Source: Cellulomonas sp. NS3 (lineage in GTDB: Bacteria; Actinomycetota; Actinomycetes; Actinomycetales; Cellulomonadaceae). From it: a stretch of 64,000 bases of DNA. The stretch covers positions 3,162,001 to 3,226,000 of the forward strand of contig NZ_CP103289.1 in the NCBI RefSeq assembly GCF_024757985.1, given 5' to 3'. Position numbers and translations under genes: made by a program. This document shows positions 46,432 to 55,023 of this stretch, piece by piece. Position 1 is the first letter of the stretch, and the number at the start of each line of letters is the position of its first letter. The notes below the pieces were generated by a model. It saw only the letters and a list, made by a program, of their open reading frames with translations. It searched no databases and was not told where the DNA came from.

Positions 46432-47343
46432 GTGGAACCGACCGCACCCGCGCACCTCGTGCTGCCCGCCGAGGCGTGGGTCGGCCGCGCCCGCGAGCAC
46501 GCTGCCCGCGCCGACGCGCTGACGCAGGCGCACCGCGCCCGGCGGGCGGCCGGCGAGCGCCACGCGATCGACGACTTCCTGTACGACTACTACGGGACCA
46601 AGCCCGCGCTCCTGCGCCGGTGGCACCCGGGAGCCGGCACCGCGCTCGCCCCGACACCGGCCGGCCCGGCGGAGCACGCGGCGTGGCGCTGGTACCGCAC
46701 CGACCCCGGCGGCGTCGTCGCCCTCGACACCGGGGCGTTCCTCGCCGAGCGCCGGGACACGGTCGCGTTCGTCCGCACCCTGCTCGCGCGGACCGCGGCC
46801 CGCCCGGCGTCCACGGGCTGCCTGGGGCTGCACGAGTGGGCGATGGTCTACCGCCAGGACGACGAGCGCCGCCGGCACACGCTGCCGCTGCGCCTCGGCC
46901 GGGACGGCACCGACGCGGTGGTCGAGCAGCTGCCGCTGCAGTGCACGCACTTCGACGCGTTCCGCTTCTTCACGCCCGACGCGGTGCCGCGCAACCGGGC
47001 GCTGCTGAGCCGGGCGGAGCAGGTCGACCACGAGCAGCCGGGGTGCCTGCACGCCAACATGGACCTGTTCAAGTGGGCGTCCAAGCTGGGCCCCGCGGTG
47101 CCCGGCGAGCTCGTGCTCGACTGCTTCGAGCTCGCCCGGGACGTCCGCACGCTCGACATGCAGGCGTCGCCGTACGACGTGAGCTCGCTCGGGGAGCGGC
47201 CGGTCGCGATCGAGACCGCCGCGGGGAAGGCCGAGTACGTGCGGCGGCAGCGGGGGTTCGCCGAGCGGGCGGCCGTCCTGCGCGCGCGGCTGCTCGCCGT
47301 GGCGGGCGGCGTGCTCGACGCGGACCCGGCGCTCGCGTCCTGA
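46432..47343 (+). CDS. Protein of the family usually labelled 3-methyladenine DNA glycosylase
   Basis: 303 residues. It matches an actinobacterial family commonly named 3-methyladenine DNA glycosylase; key conserved blocks are DDFLYDYYGTKPALLRRWHPG near residue 43, GCLGLHEWAMVYR near 128, QCTHFDAFRFFTP near 167 and EQPGCLHANMDLFKWASKL near 200. I do not see a helix-hairpin-helix or other glycosylase motif, so I would treat the name as unproven. The many conserved His, Asp and Cys suggest a metal or catalytic site. GTG follows TACCCT by six bases. Confidence 0.72.
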   Translation: MEPTAPAHLVLPAEAWVGRAREHAARADALTQAHRARRAAGERHAIDDFLYDYYGTKPALLRRWHPGAGTALAPTPAGPAEHAAWRWYRTDPGGVVALDTGAFLAERRDTVAFVRTLLARTAARPASTGCLGLHEWAMVYRQDDERRRHTLPLRLGRDGTDAVVEQLPLQCTHFDAFRFFTPDAVPRNRALLSRAEQVDHEQPGCLHANMDLFKWASKLGPAVPGELVLDCFELARDVRTLDMQASPYDVSSLGERPVAIETAAGKAEYVRRQRGFAERAAVLRARLLAVAGGVLDADPALAS

Positions 47344-47396
47344 GGACCTGCTCGCCCGGCCCGGCGCGACGCAGAAACGCGAAACGGACCTTTTAC

Positions 47397-47410
47397 GTGA
47401 CGTTCATCAC
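47397..47410. promoter_or_regulatory. CRP/FNR-type palindrome upstream of the small gene
   Basis: GTGA-N6-TCAC inside CGTGACGTTCATCACG, matching the cyclic-AMP receptor family core. Its centre is about 48 nt before the start implied by a TAATAC hexamer at 47439-47444. The stretch 47344-47478 is otherwise AT-richer than its surroundings, as a promoter would be. Binding is inferred. Confidence 0.5.
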
Positions 47411-47478
47411 GAGGCAGCGCACCGCGGGGAATTGTCGGTAATACTTGCTGCACATCGACCACCGACATGGGAGGGGCC

Positions 47479-47577
47479 ATGGAGATGACGAGCACCGACG
47501 AGATGACCACCGCGACCGACGAGCGCGACGAGATCAGCTTCACGAGCGTGAGCAACCCGCGCCGCGTGCGCATCTGA
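47479..47577 (+). CDS. Isolated 32-residue small protein, unknown function
   Basis: ATG at 47479 preceded by GGGAGGGG, an unusually strong Shine-Dalgarno, then 32 codons and TGA. The N-terminal half is acidic with a repeated unit (MTSTDE then MTTATDE); the C-terminal half is ISFTSVSNPRRVRI, basic at the end, no Cys. A palindrome and -10-like hexamer lie upstream and an 18-bp terminator hairpin directly downstream, so it looks like a complete monocistronic gene. The acidic start and Ser/Thr-rich, basic end could suit a modified-peptide precursor or a regulatory peptide, but no modifying enzyme is nearby. An ATG 12 nt earlier is in frame. Confidence 0.6.
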   Translation: MEMTSTDEMTTATDERDEISFTSVSNPRRVRI

Positions 47578-47597
47578 CCAGCACCGACGCCAGGCTT

Positions 47598-47642
47598 CGA
47601 AGCCCGGCGCGGCCCCGCACCGCCGGGCCGCGCCGGGCTTCG
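47598..47642 (+). terminator. Strong terminator hairpin after the small gene
   Basis: Perfect 18-bp stem (CGAAGCCCGGCGCGGCCC with its complement), 9-nt loop, 20 nt after the small-gene stop. Strongest hairpin I see in the window. From here to 47790 nothing else is recognised. Confidence 0.87.
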
Positions 47643-47790
47643 CGCGTTCTCCCGGAATCTCGTGCGGGTCGCGCGAAACTCCCCGCGGGAGCGGTCGGGA
47701 TTTCTTCCGGAAACATCGCTGCAGCGGTGGCGACATTCTTGGTCATGTGTTCAGATGACCAGCGGGTGCGTGCCCTGCCAGGATCTGCCC

Positions 47791-48822
47791 ATGAGCGTGC
47801 GCTACCCCGACCCCCTCGCGCCCGGTGACCGCGTCGCGGTGACGGCCCCCTCCGCAGGCGTCGCCGCACGGTTCCGACCGCGCCTCGACCGCGCGCTGCG
47901 CGAGCTCGAGGCCCGCGGTCTCGAGGTCGTGCTCGGCGAGTGCCTCGACGGCGACGGCGTGGTCAGCGCCCCGGCCGCCCACCGCGCCGCCGAGCTGACC
48001 GCGATGCTCGTCGACCCGGCTGTGCGCGCCGTCGTCCCGCCGTGGGGAGGCGTGCTCGCGATCGACCTCGTCGACCTGCTCGACTGGGACGCGGTCGCCG
48101 CCGCGCGGCCGACGTGGTTCGTAGGCTTCTCGGACACCTCGACCCTGCTCACCGCGATGACGCTGCGCACCGGTGTCGCGACCGTGCACGGACCGGCGCT
48201 CATGGAGCTGCCCTACACGACCCCCGCGCCGCTCCTGCCGTGGCTCGACGTGGTCCGGGCACCGGCGGGCGCCCCGCTGCGCCAGGGGCCGTCCGCGCAG
48301 CACGTCGGGGGCGGGTGGGACGACGTCGTGGCGCACCCCCACGTCGACCGGTACACGCTGGACACGCCCTCGGCCTGGGTCCGGCTCGACGGCGGTGCGG
48401 GTGACGTCGTCGCGCGCGGGCGCCTCGTCGGCGGCTGCCTCGAGACCATCACGCACCTGGCCGGCAGCCCGTACGGCGACGTCCCCGGGTTCGCCCGCGC
48501 GCACGCGCCCGAGGGTCTCGTGGTCTACGTCGAGGCGTCCGAGGACACCGCGTTCAGCACTGCTCGGCGGCTGCACGGGCTGCGGCTCGCGGGCTGGTTC
48601 GACGACGCGTCCGCCGTCCTGGTCGGGCGCACGAGCGCGCCGGACTCCCCCGGCTTCACGCAGCACGACGCGGTGCGCGACGCGCTCGGGGGCCTCGGTG
48701 TCCCGGTCGTCGCGGACGTCGACTGCGGGCACGTGCCGCCGCAGATGACGCTCGTCAACGGCGCGCTCGCGACGCTCACGTGGCGGGGCGACGAGCGCTC
48801 GCTCGTGCAGGAGCTCGTGTAG
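47791..48822 (+). CDS. S66 family peptidase (LD-carboxypeptidase/MccF-like)
   Basis: 343 residues. Serine nucleophile in VGFSDTS (Ser114), Glu248 in YVEASEDTAF and His314 in DCGHVPPQM are spaced as in S66 enzymes, including the microcin C immunity protein MccF. The family trims L,D bonds in muropeptides or hydrolyses toxic peptidyl-nucleotides; which applies is open. It lies 150 nt after the small gene's terminator. ATG at 47791 follows CAGGAT by six bases, fitting a leaderless mRNA. Confidence 0.88.
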   Translation: MSVRYPDPLAPGDRVAVTAPSAGVAARFRPRLDRALRELEARGLEVVLGECLDGDGVVSAPAAHRAAELTAMLVDPAVRAVVPPWGGVLAIDLVDLLDWDAVAAARPTWFVGFSDTSTLLTAMTLRTGVATVHGPALMELPYTTPAPLLPWLDVVRAPAGAPLRQGPSAQHVGGGWDDVVAHPHVDRYTLDTPSAWVRLDGGAGDVVARGRLVGGCLETITHLAGSPYGDVPGFARAHAPEGLVVYVEASEDTAFSTARRLHGLRLAGWFDDASAVLVGRTSAPDSPGFTQHDAVRDALGGLGVPVVADVDCGHVPPQMTLVNGALATLTWRGDERSLVQELV

Positions 48823-48904
48823 TCCACCCGTGCTGCGCTCTCGCGCCTCGCGCGTCCCGCCCGGCGGGGGCACGATGGCGTGATCCGTGAGCGGGGGGCG
48901 CGAC

Positions 48905-50362
48905 GTGGACTTCATCCAGCAGAACCTGATCGACCCGGTGTCGGGCTTCCTGTGGACGTACGTGCTCGTCTACGTGCTGCTCGGGGTCGGCGTGTACTTC
49001 GGGATCCGCACGAGGTTCGTGCAGGTGCGGCTGTTCCCGCGCATGCTGCGCCAGATCCTCTCGTCCCGGGGCGGCTCGGCCGGGGGCATCTCGTCGTTCC
49101 AGGCCTTCTGCGTGGGGCTGGCGTCCCGGGTCGGCACGGGGAACATCGCCGGGGTCGCGATCGCGCTGACGCTCGGTGGCCCGGGTGCGATCTTCTGGAT
49201 GTGGGTCGTCGCGCTCGTGGGGATGGCCACGGCGCTGGTCGAGGCGACGCTCGCGCAGATCTTCAAGGTCGGCTCGCCGGACGGGAGCTTCCGTGGCGGT
49301 CCCGCGTTCTACATCGAGCGGGGACTCGGCTCGCGCCGCGGCGGCATCGTGTTCGCGGTGCTGCTCATCGGCACGTTCGGCATCGCGTTCAACATGGTCC
49401 AGGCGAACACGATCGCGGACGTCCTGCGGGGCGGGCACGGCGTCAGCACCGGCTGGTCGGCGCTCGGGCTCATGGCGCTCACGGCGCCCGTGGTGTTCGG
49501 GGGCGTGCGCCGCATCGCGAAGGTCGCCGAGGTCATGCTCCCCGCGATGGCGCTCGCGTACGTCCTGCTCGCGCTCGTGATCATCGCCCTGAACATCGGC
49601 CGGGTCGGCGACGTGCTGGCCGACATCGTGACCGCGGCGTTCGGCGTCGGCGAGGCCGCGGCCGGCATCACCGGCGGCCTCGCAGCGGCGCTGCTCAACG
49701 GCGCCAAGCGCGGGCTGTTCTCGAACGAGGCGGGCATGGGCAGCGCCCCGAACGCCGCCGCGACCGCGACGACGAGCCACCCGGTCAAGCAGGGCCTCAT
49801 CCAGTCGCTCGGGGTGTTCGTCGACACGATCGTCGTGTGCTCGGCGACCGCCTTCATCATCCTGTTCGCGGGCGACGCGGTGTACACGCCCGGGTCGACG
49901 ACCGACGGCGCGTCGCTCACCCAGGCCGCGGTCGCGCACGAGCTCGGCAGCGGCACGACGTGGCTCATGACCGTGCTCGTGTTCGTCTTCGCGTTCTCCT
50001 CGGTGCTCGGCAACTACTCCTACGCCGAGGTCAACATGAGCTACCTGCGCGCGCACCGCGTCGCCCTGACGGTGTTCCGGCTCGTCGTCGTCGCCGTCGT
50101 GGGGGCCGGGGCGGTGCTCGAGCTCGAGGCCGTGTGGGCGCTCGCGGACGTCGCGATGGGGCTCATGGCGCTCGTCAACCTCGTGGCGATCGTGCTGCTC
50201 GGCCGGTGGGCGCTCGGCGCGCTGCGCGACTTCGAGCGTCAGCTCCACGCGGGGGTCGACCCCGTGTTCCGCACGACGGGGAACGACGACCTGCCGCGGG
50301 ACCTCACGGACAGCGTGTGGACCTCCGAGCCCCGGGACGAGGTGGCGCGGGCGACGATCTGA
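48905..50362 (+). CDS. Alanine/sodium (AGCS family) symporter
   Basis: Sodium-coupled amino acid importer, 485 residues, about ten hydrophobic segments. GVASRVGTGNIAGVA-like motif (GLASRVGTGNIAGVAIALT) near residue 82, and GLFSNEAGMGSAPNAAATA near 275 are AGCS signatures. I chose GTG at 48905 because GGGGGG lies six bases upstream; GTG at 48887 would add six residues. The substrate could be alanine or glycine. C-terminal 45 residues are hydrophilic. Confidence 0.92.
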   Translation: MDFIQQNLIDPVSGFLWTYVLVYVLLGVGVYFGIRTRFVQVRLFPRMLRQILSSRGGSAGGISSFQAFCVGLASRVGTGNIAGVAIALTLGGPGAIFWMWVVALVGMATALVEATLAQIFKVGSPDGSFRGGPAFYIERGLGSRRGGIVFAVLLIGTFGIAFNMVQANTIADVLRGGHGVSTGWSALGLMALTAPVVFGGVRRIAKVAEVMLPAMALAYVLLALVIIALNIGRVGDVLADIVTAAFGVGEAAAGITGGLAAALLNGAKRGLFSNEAGMGSAPNAAATATTSHPVKQGLIQSLGVFVDTIVVCSATAFIILFAGDAVYTPGSTTDGASLTQAAVAHELGSGTTWLMTVLVFVFAFSSVLGNYSYAEVNMSYLRAHRVALTVFRLVVVAVVGAGAVLELEAVWALADVAMGLMALVNLVAIVLLGRWALGALRDFERQLHAGVDPVFRTTGNDDLPRDLTDSVWTSEPRDEVARATI

Positions 50363-50398
50363 CGCCGGCGGTCACGGCGGTCGTCCCGGCGGACCCCC

Positions 50399-51298
50399 TC
50401 AGGCGTCCCGCTCCGGGTCGCCGAGCAGCGACGCGGTGTGGTCGGGCACGTACGTCGACAGCTCGCGCGGCGGGCGCTCGTAGCCGCTCGACGCCTTCGG
50501 GCGGTCGGGCAGCTCGACCTTCTCGTGCGGGACGTCCTCGTACGGGATCGTCGAGAGCAGGTGGGCCATCATGTTGAGCCGGGCGTGCTTCTTGATGTCC
50601 GACTCCACGACGTACCAGGGGCTCGAGGGCACGTCGGTGTGCACGAGCATCTCGTCCTTGGCCCGCGAGTAGTCCTCCCACCGGTTGATCGACTCGAGGT
50701 CCATCGGGCTGAGCTTCCACTGCCGCACCGGGTCGGACAGGCGCGAGCGGAAGCGCTTGAGCTGCTCCTCGTCGGACACCGAGAACCAGTACTTGCGCAG
50801 CAGGATGCCGTCCTCGACGAGCATCTGCTCGAAGATCGGCGTCTGGCGCATGAACCGCGAGTACTCCTGCGGCGTGCAGAACCCCATGACGCGCTCGACG
50901 CCCGCGCGGTTGTACCAGGACCGGTCGAACAGCACGATCTCGCCCGCCGCGGGGAGCTGGGCGATGTAGCGCTGGTAGTACCACTGGCCGCGCTCGCGCT
51001 CGGTCGGCGCCGGCAGCGCCGCGATCCGCACGATGCGAGGGCTGAGGTACTCGGTGATCCGCTTGATCGTGCCGCCCTTGCCGGCCGCGTCGCGTCCCTC
51101 GAAGACGACGACGACGCGGGCACCGGTCGCCCGGACCCACTGCTGGACCTTGACGAGCTCGGCCTGGAGGCGGAACAGCTCGGCCTCGTAGACGTCGTTG
51201 TCGATCTTCGGCCCGCGCCGCTGCTTCTCGGCCTGCTTCGCGGCCTTCTTGGCGTGCGCGTCCTGCCCGTCACGCTGGCGGCTGTCCGTGGTTCCCAT
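50399..51298 (-). CDS. ppk2: Polyphosphate kinase 2
   Basis: Uses polyphosphate to phosphorylate nucleoside diphosphates or monophosphates. 299 residues, one PPK2 domain. Walker A FEGRDAAGKGGTIKR near residue 65, lid motif FDRSWYNRAGVERV near 123. The single-domain form is usually class I (NDP to NTP). Basic N-terminus AKKAAKQAEKQRRG. ATG is six bases after TAGCGT, so leaderless. Convergent with the symporter. Confidence 0.93.
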   Translation of the reverse strand: MGTTDSRQRDGQDAHAKKAAKQAEKQRRGPKIDNDVYEAELFRLQAELVKVQQWVRATGARVVVVFEGRDAAGKGGTIKRITEYLSPRIVRIAALPAPTERERGQWYYQRYIAQLPAAGEIVLFDRSWYNRAGVERVMGFCTPQEYSRFMRQTPIFEQMLVEDGILLRKYWFSVSDEEQLKRFRSRLSDPVRQWKLSPMDLESINRWEDYSRAKDEMLVHTDVPSSPWYVVESDIKKHARLNMMAHLLSTIPYEDVPHEKVELPDRPKASSGYERPPRELSTYVPDHTASLLGDPERDA

Positions 51299-51378
51299 GT
51301 CCGGACGCTAGCGCCGACGACGCCGGCGCGCTCCCCGACGCGGACCGTGCGGACCTGCGGGCCTGGGAGGATGGCCCG

Positions 51379-53994
51379 GTGCCTGACGCCGACCGCCCGC
51401 TGACCCTCGCCGAGCGTGTCCCGGCCGACCCCCACGACCCCGACGCGCTGTACGACGCGTTCACCGGCTGGGCGAGCGAGCAGGGCCTCGCGCTCTACCC
51501 GCACCAGCAGGAGGCGCTGCTCGAGCTCGTGACGGGCTCGCACGTGATCCTCTCGACGCCGACCGGCTCGGGGAAGTCGCTCGTCGCGATCGCCGCACAC
51601 TTCGTCGCGCTCGCGCAGGGCCGCCGGACGTTCTACACGGCGCCGCTCAAGGCGCTCGTGAGCGAGAAGTTCTTCGCGCTCGTCGAGGCGTTCGGCTCGG
51701 AGAACGTCGGGATGATGACGGGCGACTCCGCGGTCAACGCCGACGCCCCGATCATCTGCTGCACCGCCGAGATCCTCGCGAACCAGGCGCTGCGGCACGG
51801 GGCCGGGACCGACGCCGGCCAGGTCGTCATGGACGAGTTCCACTTCTACGCCGACCCGCAGCGCGGCTGGGCGTGGCAGGTGCCGCTGCTCGAGCTGCCC
51901 CGAGCCCAGTTCCTGCTCATGTCGGCGACGCTCGGGGACGTCGCGTTCTTCGCCGAGGACCTCACCCGCCGGACCGGCGAGCCCGTCGCGGTGATCGCCG
52001 ACGCCGAGCGGCCCGTCCCGCTGACGTTCACGTACGCCGTCGAGCCGCTGCACGAGCTGCTCGAGGAGCTCGTGCGCACGCGCCGGGCCCCCGTGTACGT
52101 CGTGCACTTCACGCAGAAGGAGGCCGTCGAGCGCGCGCAAGCGCTGCTGTCGATGAACCTCGCGAGCCGCGAGCACCGCGACCGCATCGCCGACGAGCTC
52201 GGGGCGTTCCGGTTCGGCCCGGGCTTCGGGCGGACGCTGTCCCGGCTGCTGCGCCACGGCGTCGGCATCCACCACGCGGGGATGCTGCCCAAGTACCGCC
52301 GGGTCGTCGAGCGCCTCACGCAGAAGGGCCTGCTCCAGGTCGTCTGCGGCACGGACACCCTCGGCGTCGGCATCAACGTCCCGATCCGCACGGTCGTGCT
52401 CACGTCGCTCGTGAAGTACGACGGCGTGCGCATGCGCCACCTGTCCGCGCGCGAGTTCCACCAGATCGCCGGGCGGGCCGGACGCGCGGGCTACGACACC
52501 GTCGGGGAGGTCATCGTGCTCGCCCCGGAGCACGTGATCGAGAACCGCAAGCTGCTCGAGCGCGCCGGCGACGACCCGAAGAAGCTCAAGAAGATCGTCC
52601 GCAAGAAGGCTCCCGAGGGCGCGGTCAACTGGACGGACAAGACGTTCGAGCGCCTGCGCGACGCGCCGCCCGAGCCACTGACGTCGAGCTTCGCGGTGAG
52701 CCACGCGATGGTGCTCAACGTCCTCGCGCGCGAGGGCGACCCGGTCGCGGCCATGACCCGGCTGCTCACCGACAACCACGAGCCCGAGAGCGCCCGCGGC
52801 CGGCACGTGCGCCAGGCCGTCTCGGTGTACCGCTCGCTGCGCACCGCGGGCGTCGTCGAGCGCGTCGCCGTCCCGGCCACGGCGGGCGGGGCCGACCTCG
52901 GGGACCGCACCCGGCGCACCGTGCGTCTCACCGTCGACGTGCCCGCGAACTTCGCGCTCAACCAGCCGCTGTCGCCGTTCGCGTTCGCGGCGCTCGACCT
53001 GCTCGACCGCGACGACCCGGCCTACGCGCACGACGTGGTGTCCGTCATCGAGGCGACGCTCGACGACCCGCGCCAGGTGCTCGCGGCGCAGGAGAACAAA
53101 GCACGCGGCGAGGCGGTCGCGGCGATGAAGGCCGACGGCATCGAGTACGAGGAGCGCATGGCGCTGCTCGAGGACGTGTCCTACCCGCGCCCGCTGGCGG
53201 AGGTCCTGACGGCGACGTTCCACACGTACAAGCAGACGAACCCGTGGGTCGCCGACCACGAGCTGTCGCCGAAGTCGGTCGTCCGCGAGATGCACGAGCG
53301 CGCGATGACGTTCCCCGAGTACGTCTCGACGTACACGCTCGACCGCACCGAGGGCGTGCTGCTGCGGTACCTCGCCGACGCGTACCGCGCGCTGCGCCAG
53401 ACGGTCCCCGAGGAGGCCCGCACCGAGGAGCTCCACGAGATCGTCGAGTGGCTCGGCGAGCTCGTGCGGCGCACCGACTCGAGCCTGCTCGACGAGTGGG
53501 AGCGGCTGCGCAACCCGCTCGACGAGCGCGGACCCGACGGCGAGCTGACCGCTGTCGAGGACGACGCTCCTCCGCCGGTCACGGCCAACCCGCGGGCGTT
53601 CCGCGCGCTCGTGCGGGGCGCGCTGTTCCGCCGCGTCGAGCTCGCGGCGCGCGAGGCGTACGGGGCGCTCGCGGCGCTGGGCGACAAGGACGCCGACGGC
53701 GAGGCGTGGGACGCCGACCGGTGGGCCCGGGCGCTGGACCCGTACTACGACGACCACGACGAGGTCCTCACCGGCGCACCCGCGCGCGGGCCCGCGCTCT
53801 TCACCGTCGTCGACCGCTCCGCACCCGGCCACGAGCTCCCCGCCGGCGCGGTCGCGGGCACGTGGGAGGTCCGCCAGGTGCTCGACGACCCGGCCGGCGA
53901 CCACGACTGGCGCATCGACGCGGTCGTCGACCTCGCGGCGAGCGACGCCGTCGGGGAGGTCGTCCTGACCGTCGTGGCGGTCGGGCGGCTCTGA
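51379..53994 (+). CDS. DEAD/DEAH-type helicase with DUF3516
   Basis: 871 residues. Motif I STPTGSGKS near residue 60, II VMDEFHFY near 150 (DEFH, not DEAD), III SATLG near 177, and VI FHQIAGRAGRAGYD near 360. The long C-terminal half (about 430-871) matches DUF3516, an actinobacterial addition to Ski2/Mtr4-like helicases, suggesting RNA processing or repair. GTG start follows GAGGAT by six bases. Divergent from ppk2. Confidence 0.9.
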   Translation: MPDADRPLTLAERVPADPHDPDALYDAFTGWASEQGLALYPHQQEALLELVTGSHVILSTPTGSGKSLVAIAAHFVALAQGRRTFYTAPLKALVSEKFFALVEAFGSENVGMMTGDSAVNADAPIICCTAEILANQALRHGAGTDAGQVVMDEFHFYADPQRGWAWQVPLLELPRAQFLLMSATLGDVAFFAEDLTRRTGEPVAVIADAERPVPLTFTYAVEPLHELLEELVRTRRAPVYVVHFTQKEAVERAQALLSMNLASREHRDRIADELGAFRFGPGFGRTLSRLLRHGVGIHHAGMLPKYRRVVERLTQKGLLQVVCGTDTLGVGINVPIRTVVLTSLVKYDGVRMRHLSAREFHQIAGRAGRAGYDTVGEVIVLAPEHVIENRKLLERAGDDPKKLKKIVRKKAPEGAVNWTDKTFERLRDAPPEPLTSSFAVSHAMVLNVLAREGDPVAAMTRLLTDNHEPESARGRHVRQAVSVYRSLRTAGVVERVAVPATAGGADLGDRTRRTVRLTVDVPANFALNQPLSPFAFAALDLLDRDDPAYAHDVVSVIEATLDDPRQVLAAQENKARGEAVAAMKADGIEYEERMALLEDVSYPRPLAEVLTATFHTYKQTNPWVADHELSPKSVVREMHERAMTFPEYVSTYTLDRTEGVLLRYLADAYRALRQTVPEEARTEELHEIVEWLGELVRRTDSSLLDEWERLRNPLDERGPDGELTAVEDDAPPPVTANPRAFRALVRGALFRRVELAAREAYGALAALGDKDADGEAWDADRWARALDPYYDDHDEVLTGAPARGPALFTVVDRSAPGHELPAGAVAGTWEVRQVLDDPAGDHDWRIDAVVDLAASDAVGEVVLTVVAVGRL

Positions 53995-54051
53995 GCCGGG
54001 CGGCCCGGCCCGGGACCTCGCGGTCCGGCGCGAGGCCGGCGCCGGGGTGCG

Positions 54052-54870
54052 TCAGTACAGGAAGATCGGCAGCCACTCGCGGTTGTGCGCGTGCACGAGC
54101 GCGAGGAAGAGCACGAGGTCGAACAGCAGGTGCACCGACACCACGTACGTCAGCGACTTCGTGAGCTTGAACGTGTACCCCTGCAGCAGCGCGAACGGGT
54201 ACGTCAGCAGCGGCCCCCACGCCTGGTAGCCGATCTCCCACAGGAACGACGCGAACACCACCGCCTGCAGCAGGTTCGCGAGCCAGTCGGGGAAGTGCCG
54301 CCGTAGCAGCGTGAACGTGGTGCACACGAAGAACAGCTCGTCCCAGATCCCGACCGCGTTCACGCCGAGGAACAGGCGCACGAAGATCGTGGGGTCCGAG
54401 GCGTCCGGCCAGTTCGTGTAGACCCCGGTCCGGATGAGGTAGAACGGCAGGATCAGGTACCCGAGCAGCACGACGAGCAGCAGGTACAGCCGCGCGGGCA
54501 GCGGCCAGGGCTTCCCGGTGCGGACCGGGAAGCGGATGAGGTCCTCGCGGTACACGAACCGCGAGACGGCCCACGGGACGAGCACCGCGAGCGCGAGCGC
54601 GGAGCCCATGAGCGCCATGTGGCTGATGCTCAGGTCCGCGTCGAGCGGGACGAGGCTGATGATCGTCAGTCCCGCGGCGACGAGCACGAGGTGCCGGGCG
54701 AGCTCGCGGTCGACGACCGCCGCGAGCGCGACGGCCGCGGCGAGCGTCACGTACCCGGCGACGTGCTGGACGCCGAACAGCAGGACCGCCGACGCGCACA
54801 GCAGCAGCACGGGGGGCAGCTTCCAGCTGAGGGCCGCACGCTCGTCCTGCAGCGTCGGCGTCGCGGTCAC
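54052..54870 (-). CDS. CPBP-type intramembrane protease family protein, variant motif
   Basis: 272 residues, about eight hydrophobic segments. The usual first CPBP motif EExxxR is replaced by a DE pair (GIWDELFFV) near residue 175; FLWEIGYQAW and SVHLLFDLVLF (HxxxD) provide the later motif positions. Activity is therefore uncertain. GTG at 54870. Convergent with the helicase. Confidence 0.75.
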   Translation of the reverse strand: MTATPTLQDERAALSWKLPPVLLLCASAVLLFGVQHVAGYVTLAAAVALAAVVDRELARHLVLVAAGLTIISLVPLDADLSISHMALMGSALALAVLVPWAVSRFVYREDLIRFPVRTGKPWPLPARLYLLLVVLLGYLILPFYLIRTGVYTNWPDASDPTIFVRLFLGVNAVGIWDELFFVCTTFTLLRRHFPDWLANLLQAVVFASFLWEIGYQAWGPLLTYPFALLQGYTFKLTKSLTYVVSVHLLFDLVLFLALVHAHNREWLPIFLY

Positions 54871-55023
54871 CGGGACAGCGTGCCACGACCCGGCGCCCGC
54901 GCCCGGCGGACCGACGCGCCGGGTGCGGCGGGTCCGGCCGCCCGGTGCCGGGGAGGGCTCGCCGCGCCCGCTGCCGGGCCACGACCTAGCGTGAGGAGCA
55001 CACCGACGACGTGGAGGACGACG

